64,000 nucleotides of DNA from contig NZ_KE384533.1 of the NCBI RefSeq assembly GCF_000426525.1, forward strand, positions 722,562 through 786,561, read 5' to 3'. Positions 50,732 through 59,595 of the stretch are shown in pieces. Position numbers and translations under genes: made by a program. This DNA comes from Nocardioides alkalitolerans DSM 16699. GTDB lineage: Bacteria > Actinomycetota > Actinomycetes > Propionibacteriales > Nocardioidaceae. Below the pieces are notes generated by a model. It did not search any database. It was not told the origin of the DNA and saw nothing but the letters and a program-made list of their open reading frames with translations. Each line of letters starts with the position of its first letter. Within the stretch, counting starts at the first letter, position 1.

Positions 50732-51760
50732 TCAGACCCTGCAGAACCGGTAGCGGGGCTCGTCCTCGCCGGCGCCGTCGGACACCTCGACGTGGCCGCA
50801 GGCCGACCGCACGAGGTCCCAGCTCGTGGAGGGCTCCGCGGCGACGAACGCGTCCGTCAGGGCCTCGATGTCGGGCTCGTCGTCGCCGTCCAGGTAGGCG
50901 GTCAGCAGCGCACCCTCCCGGTCCACCGCGACGTACGTGTCACCCCCGTCGTCGACGACCGCCCCCTCGTCGGTGCCGACGATGCTGCGGCAGTCGTCCC
51001 GGTCACCGGTGCGCGTGACGGCCGCGCACGCGTCGCCCTCGGGCTCGAGGTCGACCGTGAACGTGGGGCCGTAGCTCTGCCCGGTCGGGGCGTCCCCCTC
51101 GTAGGTGATCGTCACGACCGGTCGCGCCACCGTGATGCCGTCGACGCTGCTCTCCTGGGAGTCGAGGTCGACCGAGCGCGCCTCCCAGCCCTCGATCTCC
51201 GGCAGGTACGACGCGATGCCCGACCCGGCGACGCGGTCGGCGAGGTCGGAGCGGAACCGGTGGTCGGCCACGACGTCGCCGACGGGCAGGGCGAGCGCCA
51301 TGACGACCACGAGCGGGGCGATCAGCATGGCCAGGGCGAACCCGAGCTCGGACTCGAGCAGGCGCAGGTCGACGAGGTGGAGGGCCGGCACCACCACGAT
51401 GACGGCGCCGAGCACGGCGGCGAGCGCCCACCCACCGGTCCAGCCGGGGATGCCGACGCGTCCGGTGAGGAGCAGGAGCACCATGACGACGGGCGCGGCG
51501 AACGCGGTCGAGAGCACGGTGATCGCGAGGCCCTGCGGCACGCCGAGGACCCGGAGCGCGTGGCCGACGCCGAACGAGGCCGCGACGGTGAGCACGAGGC
51601 CGACGAGCACCACCCAGGCGTTGGGCGCGACGGGGAGGGCGACGGCGGCGGGCGCGACGAGGAGGACGCCGGGCACGACGGCCACGAGCTGACCGGGCTC
51701 GAAGGCCTCGGCGCGGGGGCGGGGCGGGAGGAAGCCGCCCTCGGTGGGGTGGGAGGTCAT
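50732..51760 (-). CDS. Membrane protein with external C-terminal domain, unknown
   Basis: A 342-residue protein with a short Pro-rich start, about six membrane spans between residues 22 and 175 (QLVAVVPGVLLVAPAAVALP through VVVMALALPVGDVVA), and a C-terminal external domain of about 165 residues rich in Asp and Glu with cysteines that could form disulfides (DACAAV, DDCRSI, SACGHVEV, FCRV). I do not recognise the family. It is convergent with the M15 gene and divergent from the quinone oxidoreductase gene. Confidence 0.8.
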   Translation of the reverse strand: MTSHPTEGGFLPPRPRAEAFEPGQLVAVVPGVLLVAPAAVALPVAPNAWVVLVGLVLTVAASFGVGHALRVLGVPQGLAITVLSTAFAAPVVMVLLLLTGRVGIPGWTGGWALAAVLGAVIVVVPALHLVDLRLLESELGFALAMLIAPLVVVMALALPVGDVVADHRFRSDLADRVAGSGIASYLPEIEGWEARSVDLDSQESSVDGITVARPVVTITYEGDAPTGQSYGPTFTVDLEPEGDACAAVTRTGDRDDCRSIVGTDEGAVVDDGGDTYVAVDREGALLTAYLDGDDEPDIEALTDAFVAAEPSTSWDLVRSACGHVEVSDGAGEDEPRYRFCRV

Positions 51761-51792
51761 GGACGTCCCTCTTCCCCCTCGTGTGACCCGGC

Positions 51793-51798
51793 TAACGT
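51793..51798 (+). promoter_or_regulatory. -10 element, likely leaderless start
   Basis: TAACGT ends seven bases before ATG 51806 of the quinone oxidoreductase gene; no ribosome site fits in the remaining space. Confidence 0.4.
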
Positions 51799-51805
51799 GC
51801 AGGTC

Positions 51806-52780
51806 ATGCGCGCAGCCCAGGTCATCGACACCACCGGTCCGGACGACGTCGTCGTCGCCGAGCTCCCCGAGCCCACCCCCGGGCCGGGTGACGTGCTCAT
51901 CGACGTGCACAGCGTCGGCGTCTCGTTCCCGGACCTCCTGCTCAGCCGCGGCCAGTACCAGGTGCGCCCCGAGCTGCCGTTCGCCCTCGGCACGGACGTC
52001 GCGGGGGTCGTCGTGTCGGCGCCGGAGGGCTCGGGGCTGGTGGAGGGCCAGCGGGTGGTCTCCATCGCGGGGTACGGCGGGGCCGCCGAGCGGTTCGTCG
52101 CGCCCGCCGCGATGGTGCTGCCGCTGCCCGACCGCCTCTCGTACGACGAGGGCGCCGCGCTGCCGATGAACTACCTCACCGCGCACTTCGCGCTGCGGAA
52201 GCGGGCGGGGCTCGAGGCCGGCGAGACCGTGCTGGTGCACGGCGCGGCGGGCGGCGTCGGCACCGCGACGATCCAGGTGGCCAAGGCGTACGGCGCGACC
52301 TCCGTCGCCGTGGTGTCGACCGACGAGAAGGGCGAGGTCGCCCGGGCCGCCGGCGCCGACCACGTCGTGCTCCTCGACGGCTTCAAGGACGCGGTCGCGG
52401 AGATCACGGGCGGCCGGGGCGTCGACGTGGTCGTCGACGTCGTGGGCGGCGACGTCTTCCTCGACTCCCTGCGCTCGCTGGCGCCGCTCGGCCGGCTGCT
52501 CGTCATCGGCTTCGCGTCGGGCCAGGGCATCCCGGAGGTCAAGGTGAACCGGCTGCTCCTCACCAACACCGACGTGCGCGGCGTGGGCTGGGGCGAGCAC
52601 GTGCGCCGCAACCCGGGCTACCCGGCCGAGCAGTGGGCCGACCTCCTGCCGCACCTCGAGTCCGGCGCGCTGCGGCCGCCGGTGGGGGCGTCGTACGCGC
52701 TCGAGGAGTTCCCGCAGGCGCTGCGCGACCTCGACGAGCGGCGCGCGCTCGGCAAGATCGTGGTGCGGGTGCGCGGCTGA
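51806..52780 (+). CDS. NADPH:quinone oxidoreductase family protein
   Basis: A 324-residue zinc-free medium-chain reductase. The GroES-like half has GDVLIDVHSVGVSFPDLLL and LPFALGTDVAGVV; the NADPH fold has VLVHGAAGGVGTATIQVAKA. The family reduces quinones or other alpha,beta-unsaturated carbonyls by one hydride. No structural zinc cysteines are present, as expected. ATG 51806 fits a leaderless promoter. It stands alone between a divergent membrane protein gene and the M13 peptidase gene. Confidence 0.93.
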   Translation: MRAAQVIDTTGPDDVVVAELPEPTPGPGDVLIDVHSVGVSFPDLLLSRGQYQVRPELPFALGTDVAGVVVSAPEGSGLVEGQRVVSIAGYGGAAERFVAPAAMVLPLPDRLSYDEGAALPMNYLTAHFALRKRAGLEAGETVLVHGAAGGVGTATIQVAKAYGATSVAVVSTDEKGEVARAAGADHVVLLDGFKDAVAEITGGRGVDVVVDVVGGDVFLDSLRSLAPLGRLLVIGFASGQGIPEVKVNRLLLTNTDVRGVGWGEHVRRNPGYPAEQWADLLPHLESGALRPPVGASYALEEFPQALRDLDERRALGKIVVRVRG

Positions 52781-52845
52781 CCCGCCGAGCCGCCTGCCCG
52801 GGTCGCCCGGGCGCGGCGGCCGGGCGGGCTGTCGGTCGGCGTGGT

Positions 52846-52851
52846 TAGTGT
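52846..52851 (+). promoter_or_regulatory. -10 element, likely leaderless start
   Basis: TAGTGT ends seven bases before GTG 52859 of the M13 peptidase gene, the same spacing as at 48066 and 51793. Confidence 0.4.
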
Positions 52852-52858
52852 GGAACCC

Positions 52859-54856
52859 GTGACGATGCTCGACGCTGCCCGTGAGGGGATGGACCCGGCG
52901 GTCCGTCCCACCGACGACCTCTTCGGCCACGTGAACGGCCGGTGGCTGGAGACCGCGGAGATCCCCGACGACCGCTCCAGCTGGGGGCCGTTCGTCGCCC
53001 TCGCCGACGCGGCGGAGGAGCACGTGCGCGAGATCATCACCTCGCTGGCGGAGCGGGTGACCACCGATCCCGACGGCGTCGACGCCGACGCGGCGAAGAT
53101 CGGGGCGCTCTACGCCTCGTTCATGGACACCGACACGATCGCCGCGCGCGGCCTCGACCCGGTGCTGCCCTACCTCCACGCGGTCGCGGGCCTGCGCGAC
53201 CTCCGCGAGCTGGCGGCGCTCGTCGGCGAGCTCGAGCGCGTGGGCGGCACGGGCTTCTTCGGGTCCTACGTGAGCACCGACGCGAAGAACTCCGACCGCT
53301 ACGTGTTCCACCTCAGCCAGGGCGGGCTCGGCCTGCCCGACGAGTCCTACTACCGCGACGAGAAGTTCGACGAGACCGTCGAGGCCTACTCCGCCTACCT
53401 CACGCGGCTGCTGACGATCGTGGGCCACGACGACCCCGTCGCGGCCGCCGAGACCGTCGTCGCCGTCGACCGCCGGCTCGCCCACGGGCACTGGGAGCGC
53501 GCGGAGACCCGCGACATCCAGAAGACCTACAACCTGCTGACGCTGGCCGAGCTCGTCGAGCTCGCGCCGTCGTTCGACTGGGAGGTCTACGCCCGCAACC
53601 TCTCCGGCGCGGCCTCGGGGGCCGACGAGCTGCTGGCCGAGGTCGTCGTGAAGCAGCCGTCGTACTTCTCGCACCTCTCCGAGGTGCTGGCCGCGGTGCC
53701 GATCGAGAGCTGGCGCACGTGGCTGACGACGCGCGTGCTGCGCGCGTTCGCGCCGTACCTGACCGACGACCTGGTCGAGACCAACTTCGACTTCTACGGC
53801 CGCACCCTCAACGGCACGCCCCAGCTGCGGGCGCGCTGGAAGCGGGCGGTGACGTTCGTCGAGGGCGCCGTCGGCGAGGCCGTGGGTCGCGAGTACGTCG
53901 CGCGCCACTTCCCGCCGCGGTCGAAGGCGATGATGGACGAGCTGGTCGACCACCTCACGGAGGCCTACCGCCGCTCGATCCTCGGCCTCGACTGGATGAC
54001 GGAGGAGACGAAGCAGCGGGCGCTCGAGAAGCTCGGCACCTTCGTGCCGAAGATCGGCTACCCGGTGCGGTGGCGCGACTACTCCGGCCTCGCCGTGGTG
54101 CCCGACGACCTCGTCGACAACGTGGCCGCGGCGTCGGGGTTCGAGACCGACCGCCAGCTCGCGAAGATCGGCGGGCCCGTCGACCGCGACGAGTGGTTCA
54201 TGCTCCCGCAGACGGTCAACGCCTACTACAACCCGGGCACCAACGAGATCTGCTTCCCGGCCGCGATCCTGCAGCCGCCGTTCTTCTCGCCCGACGCCCA
54301 CCCTGCCGAGAACTACGGCGGCATCGGCGCGGTCATCGGCCACGAGATCGGCCACGGCTTCGACGACCAGGGCGCGCAGTACGACGGGCAGGGCAACCTC
54401 AACGACTGGTGGACCCCGGCCGACAAGGCCGCGTTCGAGGTCAAGAGCACGGCGCTGATCAGCCAGTACGACGGCTTCTCGCCGCGCACGCTGCCGGGCG
54501 AGCACGTCAACGGCGCGCTCACGGTGGGCGAGAACATCGGCGACCTCGGCGGCCTCACCATCGGTCACAAGGCCTACCTGATCTCGCTCGACCTCGATCC
54601 CGATGGCGGTCCGACGGTCACGCCCGACGCGGAGGGCCTCACAGGCTCGCAGCGGCTGTTCCTCAACTGGGCCCACCTCTGGCGCACGAAGCGGCGCCCG
54701 GAGCAGGAGCGGCAGTACCTGACGATCGACCCGCACTCGCCGCCGGAGTTCCGCGCCAACATCGTGCGCAACCTCGAGGAGTTCCACGCCGCGTTCGGCA
54801 CGCAGCCGGGTGACGGCCTCTGGCTCGAGCCCGACCAGCGCGTCCGGATCTGGTGA
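52859..54856 (+). CDS. M13 family zinc metallopeptidase (neprilysin-like)
   Basis: A 665-residue endopeptidase of the neprilysin/PepO group. The zinc site is HEIGHGFDDQGAQYDG (His495, Glu496, His499) with the third ligand Glu558 in GENIGDLGG. NAYYNPGTNEICFPAAILQP and the C-terminal family tail with RANIVRNLEEFHAAFG are also present. There is no signal peptide or membrane anchor, so it should be cytoplasmic and degrade peptides. GTG 52859 matches a leaderless promoter. Its stop overlaps the DUF2470 gene start (GTGA). Confidence 0.96.
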   Translation: MTMLDAAREGMDPAVRPTDDLFGHVNGRWLETAEIPDDRSSWGPFVALADAAEEHVREIITSLAERVTTDPDGVDADAAKIGALYASFMDTDTIAARGLDPVLPYLHAVAGLRDLRELAALVGELERVGGTGFFGSYVSTDAKNSDRYVFHLSQGGLGLPDESYYRDEKFDETVEAYSAYLTRLLTIVGHDDPVAAAETVVAVDRRLAHGHWERAETRDIQKTYNLLTLAELVELAPSFDWEVYARNLSGAASGADELLAEVVVKQPSYFSHLSEVLAAVPIESWRTWLTTRVLRAFAPYLTDDLVETNFDFYGRTLNGTPQLRARWKRAVTFVEGAVGEAVGREYVARHFPPRSKAMMDELVDHLTEAYRRSILGLDWMTEETKQRALEKLGTFVPKIGYPVRWRDYSGLAVVPDDLVDNVAAASGFETDRQLAKIGGPVDRDEWFMLPQTVNAYYNPGTNEICFPAAILQPPFFSPDAHPAENYGGIGAVIGHEIGHGFDDQGAQYDGQGNLNDWWTPADKAAFEVKSTALISQYDGFSPRTLPGEHVNGALTVGENIGDLGGLTIGHKAYLISLDLDPDGGPTVTPDAEGLTGSQRLFLNWAHLWRTKRRPEQERQYLTIDPHSPPEFRANIVRNLEEFHAAFGTQPGDGLWLEPDQRVRIW

Positions 54857-55176
54857 CCGACGTGGCCGGCCCGTCCACGCCGTTCCCGCCCGAGGTGGTC
54901 GACGCCGTGCTCGCGCACATGAACGACGACCACGGCGACGACAGCCTGCTCATCGTCCAGGCCTTCGGGGCCCCGCACGCCGTCGCGGCCACGATGAACG
55001 CCGTCGACGGCGAGGCCGGCACCTGGGTGGTCACCGACGAGGACGGCGTCAGCGAGGAGCTCCGCATCATCTGGCCGGGCGGCCCCCTCGCCGAGCGCGC
55101 CGAGATCCGCCGCGAGGTCGTCGTCCTGTACGACGAGGCCTGCCGCAGCCTGGGCCGCGAGCCACGACCGCACTGA
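54853..55176 (+). CDS. DUF2470 domain protein
   Basis: A 107-residue protein with the DUF2470 fold seen as the C-terminal domain of HugZ/pyridoxamine-oxidase-like haem proteins: EVVDAVLAHMNDDHGDDSLL is the hallmark, followed by a second half with LRIIWPGGPLAERAEIR. Here the domain stands alone, without the flavin/haem-binding split barrel. GTG 54853 overlaps the M13 stop (GTGA), so it is translated with the peptidase. A haem-related role is only a family hint. Confidence 0.85.
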   Translation: MTDVAGPSTPFPPEVVDAVLAHMNDDHGDDSLLIVQAFGAPHAVAATMNAVDGEAGTWVVTDEDGVSEELRIIWPGGPLAERAEIRREVVVLYDEACRSLGREPRPH

Positions 55177-55225
55177 TCCGCGCCAGTCCTGGTCCGCGCC
55201 CTGCTCTCCGCGGTCGCCGCGGACG

Positions 55226-56188
55226 TCATCCGGATCGTGGTGCCGGGGGCTCGGAGTGGATGACGTCCGGGCGATCGGCCCCCTCCACCCCACCCCGGCA
55301 CCGCACCCGGATCTCCTCGGCGGTCCGCGCCATGGTGGCGCGGGCGCGGGCGGGGTCCTCGGTCCAGAAGTAGTGGTCGACGCCGGGCGTCGTGTCGTGC
55401 CAGACGTCGATGCCCGCGGCGCGGAGGCGGGCGGCGTACCGGTCGCCCTCGTCACGCAGGGTGTCGCGCTCGGCGGTCATCACGACGGCCGGCGGCAGGC
55501 CCTCGACCGACGTGGCGCGCAGCGGTGAGGCGTACGGGTGGGCGCGGGTCGAGACGTCGGGGAAGTAGACGCGGCGCACGAGCGCGCGCAGCGCGGGGCT
55601 GATCATGCCGGGGCGGTGGGGGTCGGGCTCGCCGGCGATGTCGAGCGCGGGCACCCCCAGCACCTGCAGGCAGGGCGCGAAGCTCCCCGAGTCACGGGCC
55701 TGGAGGCACACCGACGCCGCCAGGCCGCCGCCCGAGCTGAGGCCGCCCACGGCCACGGCCGCCGGGTCCACCGGCACGCGGAGCGCAGCGGCTCCCGCCG
55801 GGCTCGCCACCCACGCGGCGACGTCGTGGCACTGCTCCTGGGCGACGGGGTACGACGCCCGCGGCGCGACCACGAAGTCGACGTTGACCACGGTGACGCC
55901 GGCGGTCGCGGCGACGTACCGGCACCAGAAGTCGTCCATCCGGGCGTGCCGCATCAGGAACGCACCGCCGTGGAGGTGGACGTAGGCGCCGGTGGGGCCG
56001 TCGGGTGCGGCGGGGTCGACGGGCGGTCGGTAGACGAAGACCCGGACGCGGCCGCGCCGGGTGGGGACGCGGTGGGTGGTCGGGCGCGGCAGGTCGGTGC
56101 CCGCGAAACGCAGGCCCTCGCCGTACCGGACGGTCAGCGGGGCCACCAGCTGGCCGAGGTGGAGCCGGACGCGGTCGGAGATCCTCAC
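55226..56188 (-). CDS. Alpha/beta hydrolase, HSL type
   Basis: A 320-residue hydrolase of the hormone-sensitive lipase group. The oxyanion motif is VHLHGGAF, the nucleophile Ser lies in VGGLSSGGGLAASV, the acid is probably in MTAERDTLRDEG and the base His in PGVDHYFW. Such enzymes cleave short-chain esters. GTG 56188 is chosen as the first start before a normal N-terminus; a longer reading to 56272 adds a Pro/Arg-rich part that looks spurious. No signal peptide. It stands alone; a strong hairpin lies upstream. Confidence 0.9.
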   Translation of the reverse strand: MRISDRVRLHLGQLVAPLTVRYGEGLRFAGTDLPRPTTHRVPTRRGRVRVFVYRPPVDPAAPDGPTGAYVHLHGGAFLMRHARMDDFWCRYVAATAGVTVVNVDFVVAPRASYPVAQEQCHDVAAWVASPAGAAALRVPVDPAAVAVGGLSSGGGLAASVCLQARDSGSFAPCLQVLGVPALDIAGEPDPHRPGMISPALRALVRRVYFPDVSTRAHPYASPLRATSVEGLPPAVVMTAERDTLRDEGDRYAARLRAAGIDVWHDTTPGVDHYFWTEDPARARATMARTAEEIRVRCRGGVEGADRPDVIHSEPPAPRSG

Positions 56189-56263
56189 CGCGGTGGTTCG
56201 GCGGCCTCCGGCGAGTGGATGGGCCGGCCACCGCGCTGCGGACCGGACGGGCCGGACGCACGC

Positions 56264-56300
56264 CGGCCCCACCGGCAGCTGGGGACTGCCGGCGGGGCCG
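56264..56300 (-). terminator. Strong hairpin downstream of the 24-residue peptide gene
   Basis: 15-base arms CGGCCCCACCGGCAG and CTGCCGGCGGGGCCG with one mismatch and a 7-base loop, 28 bases beyond the minus-strand peptide stop. It would end that transcript before the hydrolase gene. Confidence 0.7.
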
Positions 56301-56327
56301 TGGGGTGCGGTGAAGCGGTGGGGCGGC

Positions 56328-56402
56328 TCAGAAGACGAAGAGCGCGAGCACGACGATCACGGCGAGGACGAGGGCGATGATGGCGATGGTGCGAGTGGTC
56401 AT
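56328..56402 (-). CDS. 24-residue single-span membrane peptide
   Basis: A short gene of 25 codons: MTTRT followed by IAIIALVLAVIVVLALFVF, one uninterrupted membrane span ending at the stop. A perfect AAGGAG ribosome site lies seven bases upstream of the ATG, and a strong terminator hairpin follows, so it has all signals of a real gene despite its size. It sits 38 bases downstream of the 103-residue gene on the same strand. Function unknown; small hydrophobic peptides of this size often modulate membrane proteins. Confidence 0.65.
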   Translation of the reverse strand: MTTRTIAIIALVLAVIVVLALFVF

Positions 56403-56440
56403 GGTGATTCTCCTTCGGTGGGGTGGACCGGCGTCATCGG

Positions 56441-56752
56441 TCAGCCGACGTCGTCGAGCCGCTGGGGCTCGCCGACGACCGGCATCGTGGGGACGACGGC
56501 GTGAGCCTCGAACGTCTGCGTCACCGCGGCCATGAGGGCCAGGGCGACGGCGGGTCGGACCGGGGTCCGGCGCGCCTCGCGCTCGAGGAACTTGAGGTCG
56601 TCGAGGAGGCCTCGACGCTCGGTCGCGGGGAGGGGCAGGAACCGGAACGCGAGCAGGGCGGCGGTCGCGAACTCGTCGATGGTCGACGACGTCACGGCCT
56701 CGACGTCCCAGACGTCGCCCCGGTGGGGCAGGTGGCCCACGTTCTGCTGCAT
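56441..56752 (-). CDS. Unknown 103-residue soluble protein
   Basis: A 103-residue protein I do not recognise. It starts MQQNVGHLPHRGDVWDVEAV and continues with helices FATAALLAFRFLPLPATERR and LLDDLKFLEREARRTPVR, then VALALMAAVTQTFEAHAVV. No membrane span or catalytic motif is clear. A GAGGAG ribosome site lies five bases upstream of ATG 56752. It precedes the 24-residue peptide gene and probably shares its transcript. A perfect-stem terminator lies 44 bases upstream, ending the copper operon. Confidence 0.7.
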   Translation of the reverse strand: MQQNVGHLPHRGDVWDVEAVTSSTIDEFATAALLAFRFLPLPATERRGLLDDLKFLEREARRTPVRPAVALALMAAVTQTFEAHAVVPTMPVVGEPQRLDDVG

Positions 56753-56795
56753 CTCGCTCCTCGTGCCGCTGGCGGCTGCCCGGCAGGTCGCGTCG

Positions 56796-56828
56796 GTGCC
56801 CGCCGCGATGCGTGATCGCGGCGGGCAC
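56796..56828 (-). terminator. Terminator hairpin of the copper operon
   Basis: Perfect 14-base arms GTGCCCGCCGCGAT and ATCGCGGCGGGCAC with loop GCGTG, 93 bases beyond the CopD-CtaG stop on the minus strand. The rest of the gap 56753-56920 shows no other feature. Confidence 0.8.
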
Positions 56829-56920
56829 CATGACGACCTGGCGTGCAGATCGAGGAGTCGGTACCCCGCCGAGCGGAGTTCAGCCCCGCGAGCTCCGCGA
56901 GCCCCGTGAGGAGCGCGGCG

Positions 56921-59008
56921 TCAGCCGGTCGGTCCGCCGTCGTTGGCGCGGATGCGGGCGAGGCGCTCGTTGTACTCGCGCAGCGCCGCGTCGTCGCTCG
57001 CGGCCTCGCGCCGGTCGTGCTGGCGCGCCTCGCGAATGTCGCTGCGGAACCACTGGAACAGCACGATGATCACCACCATGAGGATCGGGATCTCTCCGAC
57101 GGCCCAGGCCAGCGACCCGCCCAGGTACTGGTCGTCGAGCAGGTCGGTGGCGTACGGCCGGTCCAGGCTCGCGTAGAAGTCGCCGCCCACGGGCTGGCTG
57201 CTCGACATCAGCGCGATCGAGAAGAACGCGTGGAACGGCGCCACCACCAGGAGCATCCCGATGCGGGCCAGGTAGGGCAGGCGGTGCGGCACCGGCGCGA
57301 TCCCGACGAGGGACTCGTAGAAGAGGAACCCGGTGAGGAGGAAGTGCACCTCCATCCACGCGTGCCCGAGGTGGTTGGTCATCAGCCAGCCGAACGCGCC
57401 GGTGAAGTAGATGGCGTAGAGGCTGCCGACGAACAGCAGCGCCGTCACGATCGGGTGGGTCAGCACGACCGCCGGTCGGCTCGCGAGCGCCGCGGCGAGG
57501 ATCTGGCGGGGCCCCTGGCCGCCGCGCACGTCGCTGCCCGGCAGCGCCCGCAGCGCCAGCGAGATCGGGGCGCCAGTGACGAGCAGGATCGGCGCCACCA
57601 TCGACAGCACCATGTGGCTCACCATGTGCGCGCTGAAGAGCACGTGGCTGTAGGAGCCGAGGCCGCCGATCGTGCAGTAGGCCACGAGCAGCAGCCCCAG
57701 CACGAACGCGATGGTGCGACCGACGGGCCACGAGTCGCCGCGACGGTGCAGCGTGCGCACGCCCACGGCGTACCCGACGAACCCGAGCAGCACGACGAGC
57801 AGCCCGATGCCCGAGGGGTTGAACGACCACAGCAGGCGCTCGGCGGTGGGGGCCGGCGGCAGGGGCGCGCCGAGGATCGCCTCCACGCCGGACGTGTAGG
57901 GGTCGCCCGCCGGCGGCGCGGTGCGCGAGAGGGCGACGCCGAGGCCGAACGCGGCGCTCATGAGCGTGAGCTCGACGCCGGTGAGCAGGGCGAACGACCG
58001 CGTCGTACGGCGCGGAGCCGCCCCGTCGGGGGCGTCCCCGGGGCTCGCGGGCTCCAGGCCGGCGACGACCCGGCGTCGTACGACGAGCGCCACGACCGCG
58101 ACAGCGGCCAGGACGGCCGTCTTGGCGAGGGCGCCGCGGCCGTACGTCGTGGTGACGAGGCCGCCGAGACCACCGACCCGGACGACGGCGTTGACGACGC
58201 CGGACACGGCGACGAGGCCGAGGCACCAGGCGGCGAGCACGGAGAAGCGGCGGGCGGCCCGGGCGCGCTGGGCGGGGGCGTCGGCGAGGTGCCACCACAG
58301 CGCCAGCACGCCGCCGACCCAGACGACGGCGGCGAGCACGTGCACGACCATCGAGACGACCGCGAGGTCGTGGGAGCCCGAGCTGGCCGAGTGGCCCGTG
58401 AGCACGGGCGGCACGAGCGCGAGCAGGGCGAGACCGGCGAGGCCGGTGACCTCCCGCACCGTCACCACCCAGCGGCTCACCACGACGACGACGGCCACCA
58501 GCACGAGCTGCGCCGAGGCGGCCTGGCCCTGGCTCACCTGGGTGAACCAGCTCGACACGGTGGCGTAGTCGAGGTCGCCGACCGGCAGGGCGAAGAGGTC
58601 GGAGACGGTGAAGACGCCCTGCACGAGCACGGCGAGCACCCAGACCACGCCGGCCACCGCCGCCGTGCGCACCGCCCGGCGGCTGGTGCGCCCGAGGTCG
58701 TCGGCGAGGCGCACCGAGACGAGCACCGGCACGAGCAGGCAGGCGACCACGACGACCGCCGCGACGTGCACGACGTAGTCGAGCGCGGGGATCGCCCACC
58801 CGGTCAGGGCGCCGGGGTCGGGGATGCCGGCGGGCGCCTGCTGGGGACCGCCGCCGCCGACCTGCAGCAGCGCCCAGCCGGCCAGCACACCGACCACCAG
58901 CGCGCCGACCGCCACGGGCCCGAGCCGCCGGGCGCGGGTGGGCGCCTCCGGGGCGCTCGGGGAGGTGTCGCCCTCGGGGCGGGTGGTCGGCTGGTCGGTC
59001 GTGGTCAC
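56921..59008 (-). CDS. CopD domain - CtaG (cytochrome oxidase assembly) fusion
   Basis: A 695-residue membrane protein with about fifteen spans. The N-terminal half is CopD-like (DYVVHVAAVVVVACLLVPVL, then MVVHVLAAVVWVGGVLALWW), associated with copper import. The C-terminal half is a caa3_CtaG domain (FSAHMVSHMVLSMVAPILL, PISLALRALPG and HAWMEVHFLLTGFLFYE), associated with copper delivery to cytochrome c oxidase. GTG 59008 overlaps the copC stop (GTGA). As last gene of the copper operon it would take copper from periplasmic carriers across or into the membrane. A terminator follows. Confidence 0.92.
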   Translation of the reverse strand: MTTTDQPTTRPEGDTSPSAPEAPTRARRLGPVAVGALVVGVLAGWALLQVGGGGPQQAPAGIPDPGALTGWAIPALDYVVHVAAVVVVACLLVPVLVSVRLADDLGRTSRRAVRTAAVAGVVWVLAVLVQGVFTVSDLFALPVGDLDYATVSSWFTQVSQGQAASAQLVLVAVVVVVSRWVVTVREVTGLAGLALLALVPPVLTGHSASSGSHDLAVVSMVVHVLAAVVWVGGVLALWWHLADAPAQRARAARRFSVLAAWCLGLVAVSGVVNAVVRVGGLGGLVTTTYGRGALAKTAVLAAVAVVALVVRRRVVAGLEPASPGDAPDGAAPRRTTRSFALLTGVELTLMSAAFGLGVALSRTAPPAGDPYTSGVEAILGAPLPPAPTAERLLWSFNPSGIGLLVVLLGFVGYAVGVRTLHRRGDSWPVGRTIAFVLGLLLVAYCTIGGLGSYSHVLFSAHMVSHMVLSMVAPILLVTGAPISLALRALPGSDVRGGQGPRQILAAALASRPAVVLTHPIVTALLFVGSLYAIYFTGAFGWLMTNHLGHAWMEVHFLLTGFLFYESLVGIAPVPHRLPYLARIGMLLVVAPFHAFFSIALMSSSQPVGGDFYASLDRPYATDLLDDQYLGGSLAWAVGEIPILMVVIIVLFQWFRSDIREARQHDRREAASDDAALREYNERLARIRANDGGPTG

Positions 59009-59595
59009 GTGCGGCTCCTCCGCAGGGCCAGGGCGAGGAAGGCACCGGCGACGAGCACGAAGCCGCCGATCATCACGACGTGGTCGTCGTGGCGGCTCCA
59101 CCAGCCGCGGTCGTCGGCCGTGGTGCCGGCGGCCGCGCCGTCACCGGTGGCCTCCAGGGTCTCGCCGTCGCGCTCGTCGGCACCGGACGCGGCGCCGGCG
59201 TCCTCCGGCTCGGCGGCCGCGGGGCCGCCCTCGCCGACGCTGAACGCCAGCTGGCCCGTGATCGGGTGCCCGTCGGAGGAGATCACCCGGTAGGCGAGCG
59301 TGTAGCCGCCCTCGGTGCTGCCCGAGACCGCCTGGGAGACGGTCTCGCCGTCGATCACCGGATCGCCCTCGACGACGTCGCCGTCCGGACCGGTCACGAC
59401 GACGTACGCCGGGACCCGCACGTCCTGGCTGAACACCAGCTCGACCTCGCCCGGCAGCGCGTCCAGGGTCGCGTCGGCCTCGGGCGTGGAGGAGACCAGG
59501 CTGGCGTGGGCGGTCGCCGGGGACGCGACCACGCCCAGCCCGAGCAGGGCCAGCAGCGGGGCCGCGAGCAGCACGGCGAGCAGGCGGCGGTTCAC
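59005..59595 (-). CDS. copC: CopC copper-binding protein with membrane anchor
   Basis: A 196-residue exported protein. The signal peptide ends in PATA, so His30 of HASLVSSTPE becomes the mature N-terminus, as needed for the Cu(II) site; the second ligand His is in SSDGHPITG and an Asp lies in FSQDVRVP. After the 100-residue CopC domain comes an acidic, Ala/Gly-rich linker and a C-terminal span (VVMIGGFVLVAGAFLALAL) with a basic end, so the domain is tethered outside. GTG 59595 overlaps the peroxidase stop, and its stop overlaps the CopD gene. Confidence 0.94.
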   Translation of the reverse strand: MNRRLLAVLLAAPLLALLGLGVVASPATAHASLVSSTPEADATLDALPGEVELVFSQDVRVPAYVVVTGPDGDVVEGDPVIDGETVSQAVSGSTEGGYTLAYRVISSDGHPITGQLAFSVGEGGPAAAEPEDAGAASGADERDGETLEATGDGAAAGTTADDRGWWSRHDDHVVMIGGFVLVAGAFLALALRRSRT

